Positions 17,540 to 26,359 are shown, counted from the stretch's first letter. The stretch is DNA of 64,000 bases from Novosphingobium sp. CECT 9465 (GCF_920987055.1 NZ_CAKLBX010000002.1:124001-188000); one strand, 5' to 3'. Notes: generated from the letters alone by a model not told the origin. Program-made: numbers and translations.

Positions 17540-19033
17540 TTATGCCCCGAGGCGTCCTCGCTCCTGAATCAACCAATCGAAGGTCTCTTCGGCATTCCAA
17601 CTGGGAAGACTCCCAGATTGTGTCAAAGCTCTGATCGCATGCTGTCTGGCTTGGGCTACGGGCATGTTTCGACCGTCAGTGAAGTGCGCTAATTGGAGTG
17701 ATGCTTCAACAGCGTGGCTCCGGTGCGCCCAGAAATCTTCAGCGCCGCTTGACCATGCGCGGCTCAAATCGATTGCATCCCGTAAATGCTCGTCGCTCAC
17801 GTTGTGTCGCATATGCGGCTTTGCTTCTCCAACCAAGGACCGCAAAATCTCGGGCGATAGGCAGTGCTCGCCGCTTCGTCCGTCCGCTCGGAGCTTGGCG
17901 GCGTCGGTGAGCAAAAGTCGGCAATCCTGGCAAACGGTAGCCTTGGAGCACGACCGGAAGATCGGAATTTCGGTCCTATGGACCGAACGAAATGCCAAGG
18001 AGCGTTCATCTGTCTCTTCTTGGAAGTCGAATATCTCGTGAATCTGCCCCGTCCATTTTCCTTTGCCTGATAAACGCATGATCTCACGTTTCGAGCGCGC
18101 ACAACAAGCGCAGCGCCAATCGAAAGAGGCTTTGCTCCAAGGACCCGGCTTTTGCATCGCACGATTATGGTCTTGGAACTCTTGATTGGTTGGAACTCGA
18201 ATGTGTGCTGCCGCACCGTTTTTCTTTTTAGACTTGTGGCCATCACCCGCACAGGATCTTGCCCGAAACGCTTCCCATAAAGGCGGCAGTTGACCTCTCG
18301 CTCCAGCCTGTTGTTTCGCGAGACTTAGAAACATTCGTGCGTCTTGATCACCAGCGATTTTGTATGGATCGCTTTGCTGCTCGCGATCATGCAACCCTTG
18401 TCGCAATCGCGACCCGATCATTTCCACAAACTGAAGCCGGTTCTGAAAGTCTGCATCGGCCTTCGCCCAGACTTTAATGCCCCTGTCCAGACTACGTTCA
18501 TGCGGTTCATTTGGCCGGGCAACAATGAAGGCGCCAATTTCGCTTGGGCTGAAACTGAAGTCGCGATGGACGCGGCCTCCAAGATCCTTCTTCATTGCTG
18601 CATCGGCCGCGTTGCAATCCATGCAAACTAAGGTCTCAGCAAAGCGCTCGGCAAGGGGCAGGACCGCACCACAGGCACGCTTTCGCTGAGCAGAGAGGGT
18701 GTCCGGAATGCCCTGAAACGCGGTTTCCCGCAGGATCTTGGATGCCCAGTCTCCTAGATGGTCGTGATGACGCTCAAGCTGGCAGAGTATAATCCCACTG
18801 TCGGTCTTCCTCGCAATATCGATCTTCTGCCTCTCACATGCCGGGCATCGCCATGCTAGGGAAGTCATGGCCCATGCCTCATTCAAATGCATGAGCTCCG
18901 TCTCAAAGCGCTGCTTCAAATAGCTTGATAACGCGCTCCAGCGGCCATCGCGAAATCTGGCCAATGGGTGCTCACGCACCTCGTAGTCATTCATCGTGGC
19001 GAAATCAGGAACGTGAACTGTGATCTCGGGCAT
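17540..19033 (-). CDS. protein with two tandem HNH/treble-clef-like units
   Basis: The protein has 497 residues. Unit one has 'WRCPACERQKIDI' (C63-x2-C66), then 'ERHHDH' (H89-H92) and 'LVCMDCN' (137-141): an intact HNH zinc finger with a candidate catalytic His. Unit two repeats the opening as 'DWRCACCARSKREI' (C308-x2-C311), then 'IHEI' (331-334) and 'VCQDC' (368-371), but lacks the HHDH and final Asn, so it looks degenerate. The repeated WRC-x2-C-x-R/x-K pattern argues for internal duplication. An AGAGG precedes ATG 19033. It is convergent with the DUF3883 gene and tail-adjacent to the MmeI-like gene. Activity on DNA is inferred; I do not recognise the full architecture. Confidence 0.6.
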   Translation of the reverse strand: MPEITVHVPDFATMNDYEVREHPLARFRDGRWSALSSYLKQRFETELMHLNEAWAMTSLAWRCPACERQKIDIARKTDSGIILCQLERHHDHLGDWASKILRETAFQGIPDTLSAQRKRACGAVLPLAERFAETLVCMDCNAADAAMKKDLGGRVHRDFSFSPSEIGAFIVARPNEPHERSLDRGIKVWAKADADFQNRLQFVEMIGSRLRQGLHDREQQSDPYKIAGDQDARMFLSLAKQQAGARGQLPPLWEAFRARSCAGDGHKSKKKNGAAAHIRVPTNQEFQDHNRAMQKPGPWSKASFDWRCACCARSKREIMRLSGKGKWTGQIHEIFDFQEETDERSLAFRSVHRTEIPIFRSCSKATVCQDCRLLLTDAAKLRADGRSGEHCLSPEILRSLVGEAKPHMRHNVSDEHLRDAIDLSRAWSSGAEDFWAHRSHAVEASLQLAHFTDGRNMPVAQARQHAIRALTQSGSLPSWNAEETFDWLIQERGRLGA

Positions 19034-19181
19034 GCCTCTTCGTGATCGGAATCGCCGTCCAGATCAATGGTCGGACGCCAACTATAGGAACGCCGTTCCC
19101 CGCAATCTCTTGCGCGCCCAAGCGCCTGAGAGAGAACTGCGTTCGACTGCTGTACCGCGGCCCTATCCTATTCGCCATGGC

Positions 19182-22100
19182 TCACGCCGCGTATCGCCCG
19201 TCGTTGAGCCGCCTTGCCATCCCGATGCCGGCGAGCGCGTCCAGCACCGGGCGGACGGTGGCGGCGCGTTTGCCCTTAAACGCTCGGGCGACGTCTTGCG
19301 GGGCGAGCGGAGTCGCGGCGGCGGTGAGGATGGATTGGACCGCGCTGACCTGTTCGGGGAGCGAGCCGGGCCAGGGGATGACGTTGTCGGGCAGCGCGCC
19401 GTCGGTTTCGCCGAGGTCGAGCGTCTGGGTGACGGGGGCCTTGTAGTCGGGTGCCTGATATTCGGGGCGCAGCCAGCGGATCAAGCCGCGGGCTTCCTCG
19501 GCGGCGCGCTCCTTGTTGAGGGCGACGAGGCGCGTGAGAATTTCCTCGTCGGGCAGGTCAGCGGGCCAGCCATAGGCTTCTGCGACCAGCGCATCGATGG
19601 CGTCATGGTGCTGGCGGATCAGGGTGACGAGCCCGCGATCATGCATATCGCGCTCGGCATCGGTCAGCGCGCGGCCTTCCCGCAGGGCTTCGAGTACATT
19701 GTAGAGCTTGGTGAGGGTCAGGTCCTCATGGCTTTCGAGCACCCGCTTGCGCAACGCGTCGAACGCCTCGGCCTCGATTCGGATCTTGCCCTTCACCACA
19801 TCGGAAACATCTGCGGGAAATGGGAAAGGTTCGAAGCAAGTGGTATTGTTGTAAACCGGGTCGTTGCCTACGCCTTGTCGGCCACCTGCGGCGTCAGACC
19901 AAACGACATGTATGCGACTTGAAAGCACGCCGAGATAGAAGGCATCGTCGATTGCGACCCCACGGATCTTCTGATCGGGCAGAACGGTCGGCGATAGAAA
20001 TGTGAACCACCGGTGTTTCGAGGTTTCAGTCGTCGCAATGTAGCGTGATTGCCCTTTCAGCGCAGCACGCATACCCGGCCGCGGCTTAGCGAAGAGCCAC
20101 CATTCCGCTGCATATTGCTGGGAGTCTGCAGTGCCACCTGACCGTGCATCTCGACCATCTTTGACGCGATTCAGCACAAACTGAAAGAGTGGGGGTGAGG
20201 CCTCGCGGGCCTGAGCTTCATTTAGGCCGAAGTAGTCAACGATGAAACCGGGAGCCTTGTTGTCGGTCAGCTCATTGCCGACGAGATATGTACGAACGAC
20301 CGACGGGAGATCGGAAAGATCGTGACCGCATTCCTTCAGCTCCTCAGCGGAAATCCGAAACCCGGTTCCCGACGGGATCACGCCCATAAACGAGACCGTA
20401 TCGTTGCTCTTCAGCGGCCCACAATCAGTGATGTTGGCCCCGATGGTCAGGTTGCTGTGGATTTGACCGAGCTGTGAAACCAGCTCCACTACGTTCGGCT
20501 GACCCTTGACCTTTCGCTCCGATTGGATGGTTTCAAGGAAGCCCATCCGCCCGGTTTTCGCTGCTGCGGTCATCGAAATTCGTACTTGTGCGGTCGTTTC
20601 ATCATCCATCCACGGATGATCGGGAATGGCAAAACTAAGCTTTAGAGCAGGCCGGGTCTTCAGCCATTTCTCGATGACGGCGCGATTGGTGACCTGCTTA
20701 ATGCTATTGGTCGAGACCAGCCCAAATGCTCTCAATTGCCCCGACTGTGTTAGTTCTGCGCAGCGGTCCCACCAGTACATCACCAGATCGACACTTTTCG
20801 GCACCTTCGGCCAAGCGGCCCGCAAGGCCTTTGCGTAGTTTTCTCCAAGCCGCTTTCTCATCCGCTTATTGCCAATGAACGGCGGATTACCGACGATGAA
20901 ATCCGCCTTGGGCCACTTCGCGGCGCGTGGCTTTATGTAGCGGAAGACTTCGACCCGCGCAGTCTCGTCAGGCACCTTCTTGCCCGTAACGGGATGCACT
21001 TTCATCGTCTCGCCGTCCCAGCGGGAGACGGGGTCCCCGTTCTCGTCCAGCTCCGCAAGCTTCTTGTCCCACTCGATCAGGGCGTCGCGGTTTTCGATGG
21101 TCTTGACGTCGCGCAGGATCGGCTCGGGCGGGGTGCGATCCGCGCCGTTCACGCGGAAGTGCCACTGCAGATAGCCGATCCACAGCACCAGCTGCGCAAT
21201 TGCGGCCGCGCGTGGGTTGATCTCGATGCCGAGGAAGTTCTCGGGCGTAATGGTGTGGCCGGTGAGCTCTGCGACATACTGGTCGTCGCCCAGTTCGACC
21301 AGCAGATCGAGCACCTCGCCCTCCAGCTCCTTCATGCGCGCCATCGCGACATAGAGGAAGTTGCCGGTGCCACAGGCGGGATCGAGAACCTTGGTCTGGG
21401 CAAGCCGGGAATGGAACGCCTCGACGAAGGCCTTCGCCTCGTCCGCCTTGCCCTCTTCGATCAGGGTGGCAGCCGCGCCGCGCACACCGTCCCAATCGGC
21501 GCGCAGCGGTTCCATGATGGTCGGGCCGATCAGCCGCTCGACATAGGCGCGCGGCGTGTAATGGGCGCCGAGCTTGGCCCGCTCCTTGGGGTTGAGCGCG
21601 CGTTCGAGCAGGGTACCGAAGATCGCGGGTTCAACCTCGGTCCAGACATGTTCGGCGGCCTGGATCAGCACCTCAAGCTCCTCCGCATCTAGGGGCAGGG
21701 CGGTGCGCTCCTTGAAGAGGTAGCCGTTGAACTTCCTGAGCGGCACGCCGAGCGCAGGCGAGAACTCGCCCTTGTCCATCGCCACCCAAAGCGCGGAAAG
21801 CTGGTGTTCGAGATGCTCCGGATGGGCGCGCTGGTTCTTGAGGAGCTGGGTGAAGCTGCCCTCGGGGATCAGCTTGCTGTCCTCGGCGAACATCGTGAAC
21901 AACACGCGCATGAGGAAGCCGCTGGTAGTCTCGGCATCATAGCCGCGCTTTTCGAGGCGGCGGGCGACGGTGGCGAGCAGATCGGCGATGTCGCGGGTAA
22001 CGCGGGCGGCGCGGGCGGTGGGATCGAGGCTCTTGGGATCGGTCCAGATGGCGCGCAGGCGGTCGCGCACATCCTCGTCGCGCAGGTCCTCCAGCATGAT

Positions 22101-22658
22101 CCGGTAGCGCGCGCGGTCGGGGAACTGGGCGTAGGCTTTGCCGGTACCGGTGAAGTCGGCGTAGACTTCGATGCAATATCCGATGTCGGCGACGAGCAGG
22201 AACGGCGGCCATCCATGATCGATGGGGAGCGCCTTGGCGTAGCGTTCGGCCTGACCCTTGGCCTGAACCATTGCCTTGGCCCACCCCGGCGTGCCGCGCC
22301 GGGCGGTGCCACGGGCGACGCGGGTTTTGGCGGTCTGGCCGAAGATGTCGAGATCGTCCTCGCCCTTGTCGGCCGCCGCCCGGTCAGCCTCGCTGCCCTG
22401 CTTGGCCTCGAGGATGAAGCAGCCACGCTTGTAGCAGTCGATCCGGCCGAAACTGGAGGTGCCGTCGCCATTGTCCTGAAAGACGCGCCGCTCGAAGACG
22501 TAGTCGTTGGCGGTGTCGTCAGCCTTCGCGCCGCGCGGGGGATCGACGCCGAGCAGCCGGGCCAGGCCGTTGATGAAGGACTGGGTATTTGCAAGTTCGC
22601 TACCGCCGGTCCCGCGCCATTCGGCTATAAAGGTCTCGATATCAGAAGGTTCGGCCAT
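19182..22658 (-). CDS. MmeI-like single-chain restriction-modification enzyme (type IIG/IIL)
   Basis: The protein has 1158 residues from 'MAEPSDIETFIAEWR' (the open frame runs on to 23189, but that leader overlaps the divergent gene). The N-terminal nuclease core is 'GRIDCYKRGCFILEAKQG' with D74 and E84-x-K86. A helical linker follows. Then come methyltransferase motif I 'VLDPACGTGNF' near 422 and motif IV 'VGNPPFIG' near 588, an N6-adenine type. A target-recognition region with 'RHRWFTFLSPTVLPDQ'-like and 'GVLSSRIHVVW' motifs precedes a short C-terminal winged tail. Cutting and methylating activities are in one chain, so no separate subunits are needed. The only start signal is weak. Confidence 0.82.
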   Translation of the reverse strand: MAEPSDIETFIAEWRGTGGSELANTQSFINGLARLLGVDPPRGAKADDTANDYVFERRVFQDNGDGTSSFGRIDCYKRGCFILEAKQGSEADRAAADKGEDDLDIFGQTAKTRVARGTARRGTPGWAKAMVQAKGQAERYAKALPIDHGWPPFLLVADIGYCIEVYADFTGTGKAYAQFPDRARYRIMLEDLRDEDVRDRLRAIWTDPKSLDPTARAARVTRDIADLLATVARRLEKRGYDAETTSGFLMRVLFTMFAEDSKLIPEGSFTQLLKNQRAHPEHLEHQLSALWVAMDKGEFSPALGVPLRKFNGYLFKERTALPLDAEELEVLIQAAEHVWTEVEPAIFGTLLERALNPKERAKLGAHYTPRAYVERLIGPTIMEPLRADWDGVRGAAATLIEEGKADEAKAFVEAFHSRLAQTKVLDPACGTGNFLYVAMARMKELEGEVLDLLVELGDDQYVAELTGHTITPENFLGIEINPRAAAIAQLVLWIGYLQWHFRVNGADRTPPEPILRDVKTIENRDALIEWDKKLAELDENGDPVSRWDGETMKVHPVTGKKVPDETARVEVFRYIKPRAAKWPKADFIVGNPPFIGNKRMRKRLGENYAKALRAAWPKVPKSVDLVMYWWDRCAELTQSGQLRAFGLVSTNSIKQVTNRAVIEKWLKTRPALKLSFAIPDHPWMDDETTAQVRISMTAAAKTGRMGFLETIQSERKVKGQPNVVELVSQLGQIHSNLTIGANITDCGPLKSNDTVSFMGVIPSGTGFRISAEELKECGHDLSDLPSVVRTYLVGNELTDNKAPGFIVDYFGLNEAQAREASPPLFQFVLNRVKDGRDARSGGTADSQQYAAEWWLFAKPRPGMRAALKGQSRYIATTETSKHRWFTFLSPTVLPDQKIRGVAIDDAFYLGVLSSRIHVVWSDAAGGRQGVGNDPVYNNTTCFEPFPFPADVSDVVKGKIRIEAEAFDALRKRVLESHEDLTLTKLYNVLEALREGRALTDAERDMHDRGLVTLIRQHHDAIDALVAEAYGWPADLPDEEILTRLVALNKERAAEEARGLIRWLRPEYQAPDYKAPVTQTLDLGETDGALPDNVIPWPGSLPEQVSAVQSILTAAATPLAPQDVARAFKGKRAATVRPVLDALAGIGMARRLNDGRYAA

Positions 22659-22784
22659 ATGGCACGTTGTAGAGCACAGCTTATCCCTTTGGGCAATGAG
22701 TGTGGCTTGGCTTGGACCGCGTTCAGCGAGCGACGGTCGATCAGCTGGTTTACAAAATTGCCTCTGGTTGACAGATTCTATAAA

Positions 22785-23435
22785 ATGCCCATAAAGTGGG
22801 ATTGCATCTGCAAGTGGGGCACATCCGTGGCAAAAATCTATCCTTGGGAATACCATCCGGACCTTACAGACGACCGCCTTAAGGCGGTTGCTGCTATGCT
22901 CGTCGATGGGCGCCATGCCGCGCTCGACCGCTACGATGCAGAGGCTGGCGACAATGGTTGGACCCACGGGTGCCGGGCGTTCCAGTTTTGTCGCCATCGG
23001 GTAGTCCACGCGATCGATAGCGGCGATTATCCGTGGCTGACCGCGATCGATCGGTCGCTCCAACTCATCTTCAAGATCGGCGAGGTGCCGGTGCGGATCT
23101 ACAAGGGTGAGGCGGAAGACCCGACTGATCGGACTTTGAAGCAAAGCTTCGGTGAGAAGAGCCAGCTTGAAATGCTTTTCCCGGAGCACGATGAGGGTCG
23201 CGATCTAGCATATCGGTTTGCGGTTGAGACCGACATCGACGGCAGCGTGCTCGCGGTGAAGTTTGTCGGTCTACGCGGTGACGCAGCAGTGCTGATCTGG
23301 GAGGTGCCTCTCGAGGGGGTTTCTACCTTTACAGGGACGGTCGGCCGTGCGGCGACGGAGAGTGTCGAGTTGGCCGCTCCAAGTGTTGGGTTGCGCACTG
23401 AAGATGGCAGCGCAGATGGCAGCACCGGCGTTTGA
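22785..23435 (+). CDS. hypothetical protein divergent from the RM gene, upstream of XRE-ImmA
   Basis: It encodes 216 residues from ATG 22785, or 202 from GTG 22827. The latter is attractive because TTGACA (22768-22773) and ATAAAG (22791-22796), spaced 17 bases, look like a promoter that would overlap the ATG, and a GTGGGG site precedes the GTG. The mature sequence begins 'AKIYPWEYHPDLTDDRLKAV' and has a conserved-looking middle ('TLKQSFGEKSQLEMLFPEHDEGRDLAYRF'). No known motif is seen. It overlaps or abuts the XRE-ImmA gene, so the pair is probably one operon, divergent from the restriction enzyme. It could be a regulator, an antitoxin-like partner, or an ImmA substrate. That is inference. 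Confidence 0.5.
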   Translation: MPIKWDCICKWGTSVAKIYPWEYHPDLTDDRLKAVAAMLVDGRHAALDRYDAEAGDNGWTHGCRAFQFCRHRVVHAIDSGDYPWLTAIDRSLQLIFKIGEVPVRIYKGEAEDPTDRTLKQSFGEKSQLEMLFPEHDEGRDLAYRFAVETDIDGSVLAVKFVGLRGDAAVLIWEVPLEGVSTFTGTVGRAATESVELAAPSVGLRTEDGSADGSTGV

Positions 23436-23463
23436 CGCCGATAGGTTGAAACGGACTATTTCT

Positions 23464-24567
23464 ATGGTCGAACCGCACGTTTTCGACGGTGACCGCTTAC
23501 GGCTAGCGCGCGTAGCGAAGGGGTACACATTGGATGACCTCGGTGGGCGTGTCAGCGCGACCCGGCAGTATCTCAACCAACTAGAGCAAGGTACCAAGCT
23601 CCCAAGCGAAGAAATGATCGAGGCGCTTGCCGCCGCATTGGGAGTAACATCGCATTTTTTCTCCTTGAGTGCACGCGGCGGCGTTTCTGTTGAGCAGTGC
23701 CATTTCCGAAAGCAAAGGACTACGCCCGTGTCGGTTGTTAGTCAGGTGCTGGCGCGGGGGACGTTGCTGGATGGATTCGTCAGTCGCCTCGATCAAGCCC
23801 TCGAGCTGCCCGAAGTTTCGTTTCCCGACATACCAGTGACATGCACCAGTGACATCGAGATCGCGGCCAAACAGGCACGTGAACAATGGCAGCTCGGGAC
23901 CGGCCCGATTTCGAGTATGATGCGGGTCGTGGAGAATGCCGGAGCCGTTGTGAGCTTTTTCGCGGGCGTGTCGGAACGTGTCGATGCTCTTTCTATAGAT
24001 CGTCCCCGCCCGCTGATTATTCGGAGTGAAGCCAAGCCTGCCGCGTGTCGCTTACGCTTCGATTTAGCCCATGAATGCGGTCATTTGGTAATGCACAAGG
24101 GCATCGTGACCGGAGACAAGGCGACGGAAGATCAGGCCAATCGCTTTGCCAGTGCCTTCCTTTTACCGCGCTCTGCTTTCATCCACGAGTTCCCTCGCAG
24201 CCGCATGCTGAATTGGACTGCAATTTTCGAAATGAAACTTCGTTGGAAGGTGTCAGCATCGGCGATCCTTCGAAGGGCTTATGATCTGAAGATCTTGTCT
24301 GCCGATCAATATCGCACCGGATGCATTCACCTAAGCAAGACTGGCCAGCGCAAGTTCGAACGATTCGACGACGAAATTGCCCCTGAAATGCCTGAGCTAT
24401 TGCCGTCGGCATTGGTCGCACTGGAGCAGGCATATCCAGGAGCCGTGCGACGTATTGCTGACGATGCTGGCATCGAAGGCGACATGTTTGAATGCGTTGC
24501 CGGGCTTGGATTGCCGGAAAGACCGGACCACGATTTAACGAATATTATTCCTATTTCGGGACGCTAA
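23464..24567 (+). CDS. XRE-family regulator fused to ImmA/IrrE-type metalloprotease domain
   Basis: The protein has 367 residues from 'MVEPHVFDGDRLRLAR'; an in-frame start at 23404 would overlap the upstream gene. An N-terminal XRE helix-turn-helix (about 8-65: 'LDDLGGRVSATRQYLNQLEQG') precedes a peptidase M78 domain with zinc motif 'HECGH' at about 203-207 and a downstream 'ANRFASAFLLP'. Such proteins bind DNA and relieve repression by proteolysis, often in mobile elements and toxin-antitoxin loci. Next to a restriction-modification gene it is a candidate controller of that enzyme. The C-terminal 80 residues are helical and unrecognised. Confidence 0.75.
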   Translation: MVEPHVFDGDRLRLARVAKGYTLDDLGGRVSATRQYLNQLEQGTKLPSEEMIEALAAALGVTSHFFSLSARGGVSVEQCHFRKQRTTPVSVVSQVLARGTLLDGFVSRLDQALELPEVSFPDIPVTCTSDIEIAAKQAREQWQLGTGPISSMMRVVENAGAVVSFFAGVSERVDALSIDRPRPLIIRSEAKPAACRLRFDLAHECGHLVMHKGIVTGDKATEDQANRFASAFLLPRSAFIHEFPRSRMLNWTAIFEMKLRWKVSASAILRRAYDLKILSADQYRTGCIHLSKTGQRKFERFDDEIAPEMPELLPSALVALEQAYPGAVRRIADDAGIEGDMFECVAGLGLPERPDHDLTNIIPISGR

Positions 24568-24686
24568 GCTCCGTCTGAGGTTTTGCGACAGGTCACGGCC
24601 TCAAGTCTCGCCGAGATCGACCACAGCATCAGTGTCCAACAGCACGGCAGATGATGCAGGGTGCGGCGAGCCGATGATAACGCTTA

Positions 24687-24715
24687 TTGATTTGTTGGGA
24701 TATTCGGCCTATTTC
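24687..24715 (+). promoter_or_regulatory. candidate promoter for the RNA upstream of abiF
   Basis: TTGATT (24687-24692) and TATTTC (24710-24715) are separated by 17 bases. The predicted start, near 24722, falls just before the hairpin RNA described next. The surrounding 60 bases are more AT-rich than the neighbouring coding DNA. Each box has only partial consensus matches. Confidence 0.35.
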
Positions 24716-24721
24716 ACCCTC

Positions 24722-24781
24722 AATCGAACCCGCCCGGCCTCTGTCCGCAAGGATATGCACACTGGGCGGGTCTTTTGTTTT
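24722..24781 (+). ncRNA. structured small RNA preceding AbiF-family gene
   Basis: A perfect 8-bp GC-rich stem pairs ACCCGCCC (24728-24735) with GGGCGGGT (24764-24771) and is followed by CTTTTGTTTT, an intrinsic-terminator-like tract. Inside the 28-base loop, GTCC and GGAT close a GCAA tetraloop of the GNRA class, so the element is a compact nested hairpin of about 45-50 nucleotides. It has its own candidate promoter and ends about 30 bases before the AbiF start. AbiF-type Abi_2 genes are known to be preceded by a structured non-coding RNA (the abiF RNA motif), thought to act as an antitoxin or guide-like partner. Whether this RNA belongs to that motif needs a covariance search. Confidence 0.55.
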
Positions 24782-24810
24782 CAGGCCCTTGTCGCTAAGC
24801 ATTGGCGGGC

Positions 24811-25725
24811 ATGACGCGCGTTTTCAGCAAGCCCTCGCTCAGTCTCGATCAGCAGATCGCCCACCTGCGCGACAATGGTATGGCCATCCCTGATGAGGGG
24901 CGGGCCCGGTATTGGCTGACCCACGTCAGCTACTATCGGCTGAGTGCCTATTGGCTCTATCTCGAGCGCCCGAAGGATGAACCGGGACCGCGCTTCAATC
25001 CGGGCACCGACTTCGAGACAGTGACTGCGCTCTATGATTTTGACCGGGTCCTTCGGCGCCTTGTCATGCGCGGAACCGAGCACGTCGAGGTAGCTCTGCG
25101 CGGCAGTTGGGCCTACCAACTTGCGTCGCTCGATCATGGGCACAGCTACCTCGACGCGGGGCTCTATTCCGAGCGCAAGCAGTTCCACGACAATCTTGCG
25201 AAGCTGGCAAAGGACGTGGGGGAGTCCAACGAAACCTACATCGATCACTATCGGAAGACTTATCGCGCCCCGGCGCTGCCGCCAGTGTGGATGGTCGCCG
25301 AGATGATGTCGTTCGGTCAGCTGTCTCGATGGTATTCGAGCCTCGCGGACCGATCGCTCCGCAACCGGATCGCAGTTCCCCTCGGGCTGACCGAGACGGT
25401 TCTGGTGCCTTTCGTCCGCCACCTCGTCGATGTCCGCAACATCTGCGCACATCATGGGCGGCTCTGGAACCGGGGTTTTTTGATTTGCCCGCGTCTGCCC
25501 AGCAAACCGAGAGATCTGCAGCTTTCGCTGGACCACTCGGCCGGTGAGCGACCGCCGGCGAAGCTCTACAACACGATCACCATGATCAATGGGGTGATGG
25601 GAACCGTAGCCCCTGAGTCTCAGTGGGCATGCGACGTGAAGGCGCACATCCTGACCCATCCGACCGGCGATCTGGCCGCAATGGGTTTCCCGGAAGATTG
25701 GGAAGAGAAGCCATTATGGCGATGA
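24811..25725 (+). CDS. AbiF/AbiD-family (Abi_2) HEPN abortive-infection protein
   Basis: It encodes 304 residues from ATG 24811 (a TTG three codons upstream is an alternative). The sequence follows the Abi_2 pattern: 'SLDQQIAHLRDNGM' at the N-terminus, 'YWLTHVSYYRLSAYWLYL', 'ALYDFDRVLRRLV', 'HVEVALR', and the HEPN R-x4-H motif 'RNICAHHGRLWN' with R209 and H214. These proteins are RNases that arrest infected cells. The structured RNA directly upstream is the likely antidote or cofactor. The gene stands alone between the XRE-ImmA gene and a serine recombinase, at the edge of the island. Confidence 0.85.
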   Translation: MTRVFSKPSLSLDQQIAHLRDNGMAIPDEGRARYWLTHVSYYRLSAYWLYLERPKDEPGPRFNPGTDFETVTALYDFDRVLRRLVMRGTEHVEVALRGSWAYQLASLDHGHSYLDAGLYSERKQFHDNLAKLAKDVGESNETYIDHYRKTYRAPALPPVWMVAEMMSFGQLSRWYSSLADRSLRNRIAVPLGLTETVLVPFVRHLVDVRNICAHHGRLWNRGFLICPRLPSKPRDLQLSLDHSAGERPPAKLYNTITMINGVMGTVAPESQWACDVKAHILTHPTGDLAAMGFPEDWEEKPLWR

Positions 25726-25777
25726 TCAGTTTCGTCGGTTAGCCCACCCATCTGCTGCAAGCACGATCAGTCAACGG

Positions 25778-26359
25778 CTATGAAGCCGCTTCGCCCCGCC
25801 GGATCGTCCGATACACCGTCGGCCGAGAGACCTTGAACAGCTTGCCGAGGTCGCTGATCGAGTATTCGCCGGTGGCGTGCATCTTGAGCAGTTCGCGCTG
25901 CTGGAGGTCGGACAGCTTGGGCGGCTTGCCGCGCAGCTTGCCCTTGTCCCGGGCGATCTTCATCCCCTCGCGGGTGCGCAGGCGAATGAGGTCGCTTTCG
26001 AACTCGGCGAAGGTGGCAAGGATATTGAAGAACATCCGCCCCATCGGATCATTGGGATCGTAGACCTGCTTGCCAAGCGCAAGGCTGACGCCGCGCTTCT
26101 CCAGCTCATCGGCGATGGCCCGCGCGTCCGGCACAGAACGGGCGAGGCGATCCAGCTTCGGCACGACCAGCGTCTCGCCGGCGCGGACTGCGGCCAGTGC
26201 CTGAGCGAGACCGGGGCGATCGCGGTTGCGGCCGGTCAGGCCGTGGTCGGTGTAGATGCGGTCCTCGGGCACTCCGAGTTCGATCAGCGCGCGGCGCTGC
26301 GCGGTGAGATCCTGCTTGTCGGTCGAGCAGCGGGCATATCCGATGAGGGTCTTGGTCAT
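25778..26359 (-). CDS. serine recombinase (resolvase/invertase family)
   Basis: The protein has 193 residues. The catalytic serine lies in 'YARCSTDKQDL' (S12), with the conserved 'LVVPKLDRLARS' and 'MGRMFFNILATFAEFE' segments, and a C-terminal Hin-type helix-turn-helix ('YSISDLGKLFKVSRPTVYRTIRRG'). It catalyses site-specific strand exchange, either resolving transposition cointegrates or inverting DNA. No transposase of the Tn3 type is beside it and no crossover site was recognised. Its position between the defence genes and a VapBC module suggests it mobilised, or is a remnant of what delivered, part of the island. Confidence 0.88.
   Translation of the reverse strand: MTKTLIGYARCSTDKQDLTAQRRALIELGVPEDRIYTDHGLTGRNRDRPGLAQALAAVRAGETLVVPKLDRLARSVPDARAIADELEKRGVSLALGKQVYDPNDPMGRMFFNILATFAEFESDLIRLRTREGMKIARDKGKLRGKPPKLSDLQQRELLKMHATGEYSISDLGKLFKVSRPTVYRTIRRGEAAS

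Noticed and set aside
21804..23435. 543-codon plus-strand frame through the MmeI-like gene
   Set aside because: Only the last part (from about 22785) is independent; the rest is antisense to a clear restriction-modification gene and has shadow-frame composition.
24811..25725. Cas13-like effector
   Set aside because: Only one HEPN motif in a 304-residue Abi_2 protein and no repeats nearby; AbiF family fits fully.
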